Source of the DNA: an uncultured Thiodictyon sp.
GTDB taxonomy: Bacteria; Pseudomonadota; Gammaproteobacteria; Chromatiales; Chromatiaceae
Direction of reading: 5' to 3'
Assembly (NCBI RefSeq): GCF_903946935.1
Contig: NZ_CAJAXH010000222.1
Coordinates: 19,365 to 83,364 of the forward strand
Length of the DNA stretch: 64,000 bases
The notes under the pieces are model-generated. The model was not told the DNA's origin. It saw only the letters and a list, made by a program, of their open reading frames with translations, and did no database searches. This document shows, one piece after another, positions 47,532 through 56,810 of the stretch. A program made the position numbers and the translations under genes. Position 1 is the stretch's first letter, and the number at the start of each line of letters is the position of its first letter.

Positions 47532-48226
47532 TGGCCCTCCGCCCCGGTCTCTCCGGGGGTCTCGCGCAGTCGATTGAGCCGGTCCACGTCGAGCGAGTCG
47601 ATGCTCTCGCGGATCTGCAGGAAAAAGACGCCGAACAGCACCATGGCCACCAGCACGTCGAAGGCGACCCCCAACTCCACCACCAGCGGCATGCCGCCGG
47701 TGGCCGAGACGGCGGCCAGGAAGAGCCCGTTCTCCATCGACATGAAGCCCAGCACCTGGGCCACCGCCTGGGTGCGGAAGACCATCATCAAGAGCCCGAT
47801 CAGCACCACCGCGAGGCTGACCGCAACGATGTTGCGGGTGAAGGTCAGCTCCGCCTGGATCATCGGCAGCACCAGCCAATAGCTGAAGATCACCAGGGCC
47901 ACCGCGGCCATGGTCACCAGCGTCGGGCTCTGCAATGACTCGGTGTGACGCTCCAGTTTCAGGCGGCGGGTGAGCCGGTGCAGCATCCAGGGGATCAGCA
48001 GGGCCTTGAGTGCCAGGGTGAGTGCCGCGGAGAAATATAGGTGCGGCATCTGCCCGGCCGCCGCGACCACCAAGGTGACCGCCGCCACCAAGCCACCCTG
48101 CCAGGCGAAGGCGTGGATCGCCGAGATCAGCCGCGTCTGGGCCAGCAGCACGAAGGAGAGAAACAGCACGATCGCCGCCAGCACCAGCACCAATTGCTGG
48201 AGTAGCGGCAGCAGGGTCAGGCTCAT
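47528..48226 (-). CDS. HyfE-like membrane subunit
   Basis: TRNIVAVSLAVVLIGLLMMVFRTQAVAQVLGFMSMENGLFLAAVS. Confidence 0.88.
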   Translation of the reverse strand: MSLTLLPLLQQLVLVLAAIVLFLSFVLLAQTRLISAIHAFAWQGGLVAAVTLVVAAAGQMPHLYFSAALTLALKALLIPWMLHRLTRRLKLERHTESLQSPTLVTMAAVALVIFSYWLVLPMIQAELTFTRNIVAVSLAVVLIGLLMMVFRTQAVAQVLGFMSMENGLFLAAVSATGGMPLVVELGVAFDVLVAMVLFGVFFLQIRESIDSLDVDRLNRLRETPGETGAEGQ

Positions 48227-49188
48227 GCCCCCACCTCCAGGATCACATGGCTCAAGAGCCCCAGCAGCGACAGCAGCAGGGCCAGGTTGAGAAAGGCCGG
48301 GGCGCGGAACAACCGCATCTTCGCCAGCACCGTCTCGCCCACCGCCAGGCCCGCCCCCAGGGCCGCGAGCTTGGCGAGCACGACGGCCAGCCCGACCCCC
48401 AAGGCGGCGGCGCTCATCCCCCGTCCGATCCCCCAGGGCAGGAACACATTGGCGATCAGGGTCCCGTAGAGCAGGAGCTTGACCTGTGCCGCCCACTCCA
48501 TCAGGGCCAGGTGTCGGCCCGAGTATTCGAGCAGCATGGCCTCATGGATCATGGTCAGCTCCAGGTGGGTCGTGGGATTGTCCACCGGGATGCGCCCGGT
48601 CTCGGCGATGGCCACCAGCACCATGCCGCCCAGGGCGAACAGATAGGACGGGCGCAGGATGAAGCCCTCGGCCAGGTGATGGTCGATGACGCTCGACAGG
48701 TTGGTGGAGTGCGCCGTCATGGTCAGCGTGAAGACCGCCATCAGCATGGCCGGCTCGGCCAGTGCGCCGATCATCATCTCGCGCGAGGCCCCCATGCCGC
48801 CGAAGGCGGTGCCCACGTCCATGCCGGCCAGGGCCAGGAACACCCGAGCCAGGGCCAGCAGCCCGACCAGCACGATGATGTCGGCGATGGCCGCGGTGGG
48901 CAGGTCCACCACCAGCAGGGGGACGGTGGCCGCCGCCATCCAGGTGGCGGTGAAGACGATATAGGGTGCGGCGCGAAACAGTGGGGAGGCGGTATGGGCG
49001 ACCCGTGCCTCCTTGGCCAGCAGTTTGTAGAGGTCCCGATAGGCCTGGAGCACCGGCGCCCCGTGCCGATTTTGCAGGCGTGCCTTGACCTTGCGCACCC
49101 ACCCTACCAAGAGCGGTGCCAGTGCGATATACAGGAGCGACTGGAAGACCGCGAGGCCCCAGCCGGGCAGGGTCAGGTAATGATCCAT
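48223..49188 (-). CDS. HyfC/NuoH-like membrane subunit
   Basis: LLVGWVRKVKARLQNRHGAPVLQAYRDLYKLLAKE, RIPVDNPTTHLELTMIHEAMLLEYSGRHLALMEWAAQVKLLLY. Confidence 0.92.
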   Translation of the reverse strand: MDHYLTLPGWGLAVFQSLLYIALAPLLVGWVRKVKARLQNRHGAPVLQAYRDLYKLLAKEARVAHTASPLFRAAPYIVFTATWMAAATVPLLVVDLPTAAIADIIVLVGLLALARVFLALAGMDVGTAFGGMGASREMMIGALAEPAMLMAVFTLTMTAHSTNLSSVIDHHLAEGFILRPSYLFALGGMVLVAIAETGRIPVDNPTTHLELTMIHEAMLLEYSGRHLALMEWAAQVKLLLYGTLIANVFLPWGIGRGMSAAALGVGLAVVLAKLAALGAGLAVGETVLAKMRLFRAPAFLNLALLLSLLGLLSHVILEVGA

Positions 49189-51200
49189 AGGAGCCCCACC
49201 AGGGTCGCGAGCGTCCAGCCGAGATAGACCCGCACACTGCCCGATTGCAGCCGGACCACGCGTTTGGCCGCCGACTCCACCGCGTCGGCGATGGGCAGAT
49301 ACAGCCAGCCCCAGAAGCGGTCGCCGATTTTCAGCCGATGGCGGGCGGTGCCGTCCTCCTGCTGCGTCACCGATTCATCGATGGTGAACAGCAGGCCGAA
49401 GACCCGCCGGATCGGCTGGGCGAAGGAGGTGGCGGTGTACTGCATCCGTTGTGAGGGGGGTGCGAAGCCGCAGTCCCAGGCGTCGCCGCGGCGCACCCAG
49501 CGTACCGGTGCGCCGCGCGCCCACAGGTGGTTCAGCCCCCAGAAGGCGGTGAGCCCGATCCCGGCCAGCATCAGCACCACCAGCGGGCCGCTGTAGCTGG
49601 CGGTCTGGGCCGACACCGGGGTCAGCCACAGCCAGCCGTGGACCCCGGCCTGGGGCAGTCCGCCGCCCAGGACCTCGCGGGGCACCGCGTCGATCAGCTC
49701 GATGACCCAGGTCGGGAAGGCGCCGAGCAGCAGGCACAACAGGGCCAACCACCCCTGACCCGCCTGCATGCCCCAGGGCCCCGGGCGGGCGCGGCGCACA
49801 TGGCGCGAGCGTGCCTGGCCGAGGAAGGCGATGCCGTAGACCTTCACGAAGGTCGCCGCCACCAAGGCCCCGGTCAGCGCCAAAACCGCCGAGACGATGG
49901 GCACCAGGCTGCGCAGCACCCCGCTCTCCAATTGCCAGGACTGGAGCGCCGCCTGGAAGGTCAGCCACTCGGAGACGAAGCCGTTGAAGGGGGGCAGGGC
50001 GGAGATGGCAAGCACCCCGACCAGGAAGAAGAATCCGGTCCAGGGCATGCGGCGCAAGAGTCCGCCCATCTGGTCCAGGTCGTGCTCGTGGGTGCTGTGC
50101 AGGATGGCCCCGGCCCCCAGGAACAGGAGTCCCTTGAACACCGCATGGTTCAGGCAGTGATAGAGCGCCGCCACGAAGGCCAAGGCGCCCAAGGCGCGGA
50201 AGCCGGTGCTGAGAAACAGCAGGCTCAGGCCCAGCCCGATAAAGATGATCCCCAGGTTTTCGACCGATGAATAGGCGAGCAGGCGTTTCAGGTCGCTCTG
50301 CATCATGGCCGCCAGTACCCCGTACAGGGCCGAGACGCTGCCGATGGTGAGGACCGCGACGCCCCATTGCCAGGGAAATTCGCCGATCAGATCGAAGACG
50401 ACGCGGATAAAGCCATAGACCGCGACCTTCAGCATCACCCCGGACATCAGGGCCGAGATATGCGAGGGGGCCACCGGGTGGGCGGCCGGCAGCCAGGCAT
50501 GCAGTGGCACCAGGCCCGCTTTCATGCCGAAGCCGATGAAGGCCAGCGTAAAGGCGACCCCGGCCCAGACCGGCGGCAGTTGGGCGGCGCGCAGTTCGGT
50601 GAATGAGAAACCGGTGCCGAAGGCCGCCAGCACCCCATAGCCCAGCAGGATCATCAGCCCGCCCACATGGGCCATCAACAGATACAGGAAGGCGGCCCGC
50701 CGGTTGGCGCCGTGCTCGTGGTGGTAGGCGACCAGGAAATAGGACGAGAGCGACATCAGCTCCCAGGCGACCATAAACAGAAAGGCATCGTCCGCCAGCA
50801 CCACCATCAGCATGCCGGTGACGAAGAGCCCGCTGAACCCGCCTAAGGCCGTGAGCGAATCCGGCCCGTGCTCGAAGCTGCGGATATAGGCCGGGCCATA
50901 GAGCCCGACCGCGCAGGTCACGACCCCGATCAGCAGCAGAAAGAACCCGGCCAGCGCGTCGAGTCGGACATGCCAGGGCAGCCAGGGGAGCCCCAGCGGC
51001 AGCGTCGCCTGGATCGATCCGCCGAGCAGCAGGGCGGCGAGGCCCGCCGCCAGGGCCGCGAGCCCGGCCAGGCCGAGCAGTGGGGTCGCCACGAGGCGCA
51101 GTGTGGCGGGCACCCGCTTGGCCAGCAGCGACACCACCGCGGAGGTGAGGGCCAGTGCGACCGCAAGTCCGGCCAGGGCCAGGGCGGTCTGCATAGTCAT
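49173..51200 (-). CDS. HyfB/NuoL-like proton-translocating membrane subunit
   Basis: FGMKAGLVPLHAWLPAAHPVAPSHISALMSGVMLKVAVYG, KRLLAYSSVENLGIIFIGLG. Confidence 0.92.
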   Translation of the reverse strand: MTMQTALALAGLAVALALTSAVVSLLAKRVPATLRLVATPLLGLAGLAALAAGLAALLLGGSIQATLPLGLPWLPWHVRLDALAGFFLLLIGVVTCAVGLYGPAYIRSFEHGPDSLTALGGFSGLFVTGMLMVVLADDAFLFMVAWELMSLSSYFLVAYHHEHGANRRAAFLYLLMAHVGGLMILLGYGVLAAFGTGFSFTELRAAQLPPVWAGVAFTLAFIGFGMKAGLVPLHAWLPAAHPVAPSHISALMSGVMLKVAVYGFIRVVFDLIGEFPWQWGVAVLTIGSVSALYGVLAAMMQSDLKRLLAYSSVENLGIIFIGLGLSLLFLSTGFRALGALAFVAALYHCLNHAVFKGLLFLGAGAILHSTHEHDLDQMGGLLRRMPWTGFFFLVGVLAISALPPFNGFVSEWLTFQAALQSWQLESGVLRSLVPIVSAVLALTGALVAATFVKVYGIAFLGQARSRHVRRARPGPWGMQAGQGWLALLCLLLGAFPTWVIELIDAVPREVLGGGLPQAGVHGWLWLTPVSAQTASYSGPLVVLMLAGIGLTAFWGLNHLWARGAPVRWVRRGDAWDCGFAPPSQRMQYTATSFAQPIRRVFGLLFTIDESVTQQEDGTARHRLKIGDRFWGWLYLPIADAVESAAKRVVRLQSGSVRVYLGWTLATLVGLLWIIT

Positions 51201-51514
51201 GGTGCCGACTCCGTAAGCGGCGCTTCGATCGATTCTGAGATCGGTTCAAGGATCGTTGGTGCGGCGGCCGGTGCCCTCAATCGCACACCGCGCCCGCCAC
51301 TGCCGCTGGCCGCGCCCTCGGCGATGAATTCGACCCCGGCGCGCTCCAGTGCATCGACCAGCTTGACCAGCGAGTCCACGTTGCCGCGCACGTTGCCCTC
51401 GCTCGCCTCCATGCGCTGGATGGTCGGCAGCGACAGCCCCGCCGTCTGCGCGAGACGGCGTTGGTCGAGACCCAGCAGGGCCCGGGCGGCTCGGAGTTGG
51501 GTGGCGGTGAGCAT
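51197..51514 (-). CDS. XRE-type helix-turn-helix regulator
   Basis: LRAARALLGLDQRRLAQTAGLSLPTIQRMEASEGNVRGNVDSLVKLVDALERAGVEFI. Confidence 0.9.
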   Translation of the reverse strand: MLTATQLRAARALLGLDQRRLAQTAGLSLPTIQRMEASEGNVRGNVDSLVKLVDALERAGVEFIAEGAASGSGGRGVRLRAPAAAPTILEPISESIEAPLTESAP

Positions 51515-51630
51515 GTGTAAGACATCGGTTGTGATGCGTGGGGCCTTAGATTAGCCGCTTTTGGCTTGACCGAGCAAGGGCCACCGTCGGCTTGTGACCC
51601 TGGCGCCGCGCCCGGCCGGCCTTGCCTGGA

Positions 51631-52326
51631 CTACCGCAGCACCTTCTCGAAGTGCTGGTAATCCTTCATATTTGTCCAGTCTCCGCCCCAGGTCCATCCC
51701 AGCTCATTAAAGAGTTTGACCAAGGGTGAGTTCTTAACGAAGGTGCCCGGTGCCGCGGGGTTGTAGTTGGCTCCCTTGGGTGAGCGATGGCGCCCGTTGA
51801 CATAGGGGTTCTGTACCGGGTTGATATCGATTGCCTGGCCAAAGGCATGATTGGACCACTCGTTCTTGCCTTTGATTTTTCGATAGTTGAATCCCGATGT
51901 GTTATTGGCTGCCATGCTCCTGGTATCGTCCCAGCCGAATTTGGAGATCGGGACCGCCGCGGCGATGGGAAAACCGATCTCTGCCATCTTACGGAAAACG
52001 ACCTTGATATCGTTCGCCAGGCGGGCGTCGATCATTAACTGTCCACGATGGACCTTGCCGTCAAACGCCAGGTAATCGACGTCAACCAGCGCTTGCCGGT
52101 TGACGACCGCGGGCGGAAAGCCACGCGCGATGGCCAGCTGCCGCTCGGATGCAAGCGAGCGCCCGCTGTCGATGATGGGGCGATCGGCCGTGCCGCGATT
52201 GGCGGAGTGCGCGTCAGGTCGGGCTGGGGTTTCCGCCAACGCCTGGCCGTGAATACCGCCGAGGAGCATCAGCAGGATGGCCCAAGCCGCAATGTTTGGG
52301 GTGTTCGCGGTGCTTGCTCCGGTCAT
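51631..52326 (-). CDS. M15-family peptidase (D-alanyl-D-alanine carboxypeptidase-like)
   Basis: SMAANNTSGFNYRKIKGKNEWSNHAFGQAIDINPVQNPYV...WTWGGDWTNMKDYQHFE. Confidence 0.92.
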   Translation of the reverse strand: MTGASTANTPNIAAWAILLMLLGGIHGQALAETPARPDAHSANRGTADRPIIDSGRSLASERQLAIARGFPPAVVNRQALVDVDYLAFDGKVHRGQLMIDARLANDIKVVFRKMAEIGFPIAAAVPISKFGWDDTRSMAANNTSGFNYRKIKGKNEWSNHAFGQAIDINPVQNPYVNGRHRSPKGANYNPAAPGTFVKNSPLVKLFNELGWTWGGDWTNMKDYQHFEKVLR

Positions 52327-52342
52327 GCGCGCGGCCTAACGC

Positions 52343-52657
52343 TTACTTGCAGGAGCTGCGGATATAGTTGCCGGAGACCCAGCCCTGCCCCTGGCTGTCG
52401 GTGTCGACCTTAAGCCAACTGCCGCGGCGGGCCAGGATGGTGACACGGTCGCCCCGGAACAACTCGCCCAACTGGGTCGCCGCGGGCTTTGGTCCGGCCC
52501 GCAGCGCCAGGAACCCAGAGCCGGTGGCCGGATTGTAACGATCCGAGATGCCGACCACCCGCCCGAAGCAAGCCCCGTAGGATCCATCGCCGGCCAGACT
52601 CGGCGCCGCCGGCAGCATCGACAACGCGAACAGTAATATACTCACTTTAACTTTCAT
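52343..52657 (-). CDS. Secreted bacterial SH3-like domain protein
   Basis: GFLALRAGPKPAATQLGELFRGDRVTILARRGSWLKVDTDSQGQGWVSGNYIRSSC. Confidence 0.88.
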   Translation of the reverse strand: MKVKVSILLFALSMLPAAPSLAGDGSYGACFGRVVGISDRYNPATGSGFLALRAGPKPAATQLGELFRGDRVTILARRGSWLKVDTDSQGQGWVSGNYIRSSCK

Positions 52658-53584
52658 AATGGCCTCTTTAAGCTGGCGGTGTTGATTGTCCGCCATGATG
52701 CCTCACTGGATCACATGAGGCCGAAAGGGCGGAACCGCTGTCGCGTTCCGTCACTTATAGGCGGGTTACGCGGCTATAGTAAGTGCTGGGGAATGATTGC
52801 CGAGAGTCAGAGAAAGTAATCAGGATCAGCGGTGCTCCACTCGCGAGTCTCATCTCTGGACTTCAACCTAATCCCGCAGTTGCTTGTGTTGTTCAAGGGA
52901 TCGTCGGAGTTGCCGCGGCTGAAGTACGCGACAGCAAACTTTCGTAGGGAATGATGAGAATCGGTGGCAGGTGCTCCGCTCCAGATCACTGCCACTCATA
53001 GCCTGGCACCGCGCCCGCAGCCTTTAGAGCGAGGTGATGGTATGTCAGCACCCGGGGACGCCGGTCGCTGCAGCGCACCTTTGCTACACTCAGGGGACGC
53101 TCGATGGGGCACGCACCGGGCTCCGATGGGCTGCCGGTGGCCGGCCAGCGGGTTAGCAAAGCAGAAGTATAGACGATTTGCCGAGGGGCGCACGCGCCGC
53201 CCGTGGGCGGGCCAGTGCGCAGCGGTAGCCTTCGTCAGCCTCTGATCGCGGGCTATCCCAGTGATTGTCCTTGTTGCCAAAATCATCGAAGCCGGAATTT
53301 TTGCTGCGCATATTGGGTTGCAATGGTGCCGTCCAGACGGCGAGCAGATCATATCCATTGGGGGCATACCTCTTTGCGTATGGTGGTTCCACGCTTGACC
53401 AGTTATAGTGAGCGGTGGCACGGCGCGCCAAGTTAGGGCGGTCTTGTGCCTGCGCCGGTGGTCTGCGACGCTATCTCATCCTTATCCAAATCCTGAGCCA
53501 ACATCCATGTATATTCTTGGTTTGTTGGTTACCAAAAAGGGCGTAAAGCGCAACTCCGTCAAGAACCGGCATCCATCCATTAAT

Positions 53585-53884
53585 TCAACACGGATCACTC
53601 GTTTCTGCGTTGCCGGTGTGTCGTTCAGCGATAGTGACAAAATATCTTGATAGCGGCAAGAATGACCGTAAGTTGGATTTATATAATTCTCTATTGCTAT
53701 CGAAGATATCGTAAAGTCTCTTATGCGGATTGCAGTTATCCCATCTTCGTCTCGATTTAATTGGGTAGTCTAATACGGCAACGGTTTCTGGGGCAGCTTT
53801 CTGCGCGACATCCTTAAGCAGTTCGACAAGTTTCGGATGTTTTCGTATTTGTCGAAAAATAAGTGTCTTCAGATCTATTTTCAT
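53585..53884 (-). CDS. Hypothetical protein, possibly a truncated remnant
   Basis: 99 aa, AT-richer codons: MKIDLKTLIFRQIRKHPKLVELLKDV...RRRWDNCNPHKRLYDIFDSNRELYKSNLRSFLPLSRYF. Confidence 0.4.
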   Translation of the reverse strand: MKIDLKTLIFRQIRKHPKLVELLKDVAQKAAPETVAVLDYPIKSRRRWDNCNPHKRLYDIFDSNRELYKSNLRSFLPLSRYFVTIAERHTGNAETSDPC

Positions 53885-53909
53885 AGTACATTTCCATTCG
53901 TGCTGTTGG

Positions 53910-54395
53910 TTACAAATACCGATCCACCGCCCGCCGGCTATAGGGGTCCAGATGCCGGGTGTCAGGGACCAGGTAGCGGACGCCCTGCGAGTCCTGGATC
54001 AAGGCGCTGTGCGGTCCCAGCCGACGGACGTCGTCCTCGGTCTTGAGGACGAAGCGGGTGTGTCCGCGGTCGGTGTCGACCTCCCATTCGGCGGGCTCCA
54101 GATAGCTGGAAACCAGGATGACCCGCCGGATCTGGGGGACGAACTCCCGCCGTGCAAGTTCGTCCTCCAGGATATCCCGCAGCGCGCCCGGTAGGCTGTG
54201 CAGGTCCTCGATGCAGCGCAGTTCACGCCCCTGGGCATCGCCGAGGATCACCCAGTGCGTGGGGTCGGTGATGGGGTAGGCGCGCACCGGCACTGCGTCC
54301 ACGCATTCGTGGCCGGTCGCGTCACGGTAGACCAGCCGCCCGAAGGGGTCGATCCACAGTTGGAAGTCCGGGTCTGGCGGGGTCGTTGCGTTCAT
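53910..54395 (-). CDS. DUF1854 family protein (cyanophycin-metabolism-associated)
   Basis: FQLWIDPFGRLVYRDATGHECVDAVPVRAYPITDPTHWVILGDAQGREL...EVDTDRGHTRFVLKTEDDVRRL. Confidence 0.82.
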   Translation of the reverse strand: MNATTPPDPDFQLWIDPFGRLVYRDATGHECVDAVPVRAYPITDPTHWVILGDAQGRELRCIEDLHSLPGALRDILEDELARREFVPQIRRVILVSSYLEPAEWEVDTDRGHTRFVLKTEDDVRRLGPHSALIQDSQGVRYLVPDTRHLDPYSRRAVDRYL

Positions 54396-54412
54396 GCTGG
54401 TGGCTCCGGGAC

Positions 54413-56704
54413 TCAAAGCGACAAATGCTGCTTTGCCTGTTCCAATTGCGCATGGTAGAGCCGCGCATAGGCACCCTTTTGCTCCAGCAGGGCCTTGTGG
54501 GTCCCTACCTCGATGATGCGCCCGCGGTCCAGGACCACTAACCGGTCGGCGCGGCGCAGGGTGCTCAGGCGGTGGGCAATGGCGATGGTGGTGCGGCCCT
54601 GGGTCAGGTGATCGATGGCGCTTTGGATCTCGCGCTCGGTCTCGGTGTCGACCGAGGATGTCGCCTCGTCCAGGATCAGGATCTGGGGGTCGGTGAGTAG
54701 CGCCCGGGCGATGCTGATGCGCTGGCGCTCGCCGCCGGAGAGCGATTGGCCGCGCTCCCCGACCAGTGAGTCGTAGCCGTCGGGCAGGCGCAGGATGAAT
54801 TCATGCGCGCTGGCGGCGCGGGCGGCGGCCATGATCTCGGCACGGCTGGCGCTCGGGCGGCCGTAGGCGATGTTCTCGGCAATGGTGCCGAAGAACAGGA
54901 AGGGCTCCTGCAAGACGATGCCGATGTTGCGCCGGTAGGCCTCCACCGGGAAGGCGCGGATGTCGACCCCATCCACCAGGATCTGCCCCTCGGCCACGTC
55001 GAAGAAGCGGCAGAGCAGGTTCACCAGAGTGGTCTTGCCGGCACCCGTGTGGCCGACCAGGCCGATCATCTCACCGGGTCGAATGCGCAGGTTGATGTCG
55101 TGCAGGACGCGCCGCGGTCCATATTGGAAGGAGGCGCTGCGCAACTCGATGGCCCCCGTCACCCGGCCCGGTGCCACCGGGTGGAGCGGCTCCGGGACAC
55201 TGGGGACGCGGTCGAGGATCTCGAAGACCCGGTGGGTGGAGGCGGCCGCCCGCTGGATGGCACCGACCAGGCGGCTCAGGGTCTCCAGCCGGGCATAGAA
55301 GCGTCCGATGTAGGCGACAAAGGCGGTCAGTACGCCCACGGTCACATTGTCTTGGCCCACCTGCCAGACCCCGAAGGCCCACACCACCAGGAGCCCCAAC
55401 TCGGTGAGAAAGGTCACGGTCGGGCCGAAGAATGACCACAGGGTATTGACCCGCATGTTGGCGAGTACGACGTTCTCGTTGGTCTGGTTGAAGCGCTCGA
55501 TCTCGCGCCGCTCCTGGGTGAAGGCCTTCACCACGCGGATGCCGGGGATGGTGTCCGCCAGCACGCTGATCATGTCCGCCCAGGCGCGGCTGCCGCGCTC
55601 GAAGCCGTGGCGCAAGCGTTGCCGCACCCGGTGGATCAGCCAGGCAATGAGCGGGAAGGGGGCGAGCGTGACCAGAGCCAGACTGGGGTCGATGGACACC
55701 AGCAGGACCGAGACCATCAGGATGGTCAGGACGTCATTGAGCAGATCGAGCAGGCTCACGGAGAGGAAGTAACAGAGCCGCTCGGTGTCGGTGCCGATCC
55801 GCGACATCAGGTCGCCGGTACGCTTGCCGCCGAAAAACTCCAGCGACAGTGCCTGGAGGTGTGTATAGGTCTCGCTGCGCAGGTCGGCGCTGATACGCTC
55901 GCTCACCACCGACATCACATAGGTGCGACCCCACCCCAGCAGCCAAGCGAGCACCGCCGCGCCGCCCAGCCCGGACAGATAGAGCGCGGCCAGCCGGTAG
56001 TCGAGCGGGGCGCCCGTGGCCTGGTGGGGGATCAGCACCTTGTCCAACAAGGGCATGGTGAGATAGGGCGGGACCAGGCTGGCGGCGGTGCAGGCCAGCA
56101 TCAGGCCGAAACCCAGCGCGATGAGTCCGGCGCGGGGCCGGGCGAAGCGGGTGAGCCGCCACAGCGAGCGGCCCGGCGGCGGCAAGGGCGGGGCGGCGCA
56201 AAAGGTGCAGCCGCCCTGGCCGGGGGGGAGTACCGCCCCGCAGGTGGGACAGACGGTGCCCTGGCCTTCGCCCGTCTCCAGGCTCAGGCCCCGCTCCCGG
56301 GCGATGGCGGACTGGCAGGCCGCGGCGAACTGTTGGGCCGCCGCGGTGCGGGCGCCGGTGTAGTGCCAGGTGGCGATCAGGCCAGTGGCGCCCAGTGCCC
56401 GCAGCCGGCCGGCGGCGCCCCGGTGGCCGGCCAGTATCCGCTCCAGGTCGCTGAGCGGCCAGGAGGTCCAGGCCCCGGCGGCAGGACCGTCCGCGGCGTC
56501 ACGCCCGATGAGTCGGCGCTCGGTCAGGCACAACTGTCCGGTCCCGTAGTGCAGTCGCCGATCGAGATCCGGCTCGAACCAGGCGAGCGGTGTTTCTCCA
56601 GTCTCAAGCTGGGCCTGAAGCTCGGCGGACCAGGGTGGCGCCAGGTCGTCCCGGGGGACTTCGGGGTGGGGCTTGGGCTCGACGGGGGACGTTGATATGG
56701 CCAC
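54413..56704 (-). CDS. ABC transporter (TM + ATPase fusion) with internal zinc ribbon; cyanophycin-metabolism-associated type
   Basis: CPTCGAVLPPGQGGCTFC, GLVGHTGAGKTTLVNLLCRFFD, SLSGGERQRISIARALLTDPQILILDEATSSVDTETE. Confidence 0.9.
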   Translation of the reverse strand: MAISTSPVEPKPHPEVPRDDLAPPWSAELQAQLETGETPLAWFEPDLDRRLHYGTGQLCLTERRLIGRDAADGPAAGAWTSWPLSDLERILAGHRGAAGRLRALGATGLIATWHYTGARTAAAQQFAAACQSAIARERGLSLETGEGQGTVCPTCGAVLPPGQGGCTFCAAPPLPPPGRSLWRLTRFARPRAGLIALGFGLMLACTAASLVPPYLTMPLLDKVLIPHQATGAPLDYRLAALYLSGLGGAAVLAWLLGWGRTYVMSVVSERISADLRSETYTHLQALSLEFFGGKRTGDLMSRIGTDTERLCYFLSVSLLDLLNDVLTILMVSVLLVSIDPSLALVTLAPFPLIAWLIHRVRQRLRHGFERGSRAWADMISVLADTIPGIRVVKAFTQERREIERFNQTNENVVLANMRVNTLWSFFGPTVTFLTELGLLVVWAFGVWQVGQDNVTVGVLTAFVAYIGRFYARLETLSRLVGAIQRAAASTHRVFEILDRVPSVPEPLHPVAPGRVTGAIELRSASFQYGPRRVLHDINLRIRPGEMIGLVGHTGAGKTTLVNLLCRFFDVAEGQILVDGVDIRAFPVEAYRRNIGIVLQEPFLFFGTIAENIAYGRPSASRAEIMAAARAASAHEFILRLPDGYDSLVGERGQSLSGGERQRISIARALLTDPQILILDEATSSVDTETEREIQSAIDHLTQGRTTIAIAHRLSTLRRADRLVVLDRGRIIEVGTHKALLEQKGAYARLYHAQLEQAKQHLSL

Positions 56705-56810
56705 GGGACTCTAGGATTGACGCGCGCTGCTGGTTGTCCGACGGACCGCCGGTTGGCGTCAATGGTCGCACTTGTGCCCGGGCTTGGCCAGGACTGGCCT
56801 CACACTCCCT

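Noticed and set aside
49375-51249. 624-aa minus-strand ORF overlapping HyfB-like gene in another frame
   Set aside because: Arg/Pro/Ala-rich out-of-frame translation; the 49173..51200 frame has clear NuoL-like motifs.
53153-53431. 92-aa minus-strand ORF ending in EGYRCALARPRAAR, reminiscent of formylglycine-generating-enzyme-like C-termini
   Set aside because: Too short and divergent to support; no catalytic residues or neighbouring retroelement genes.
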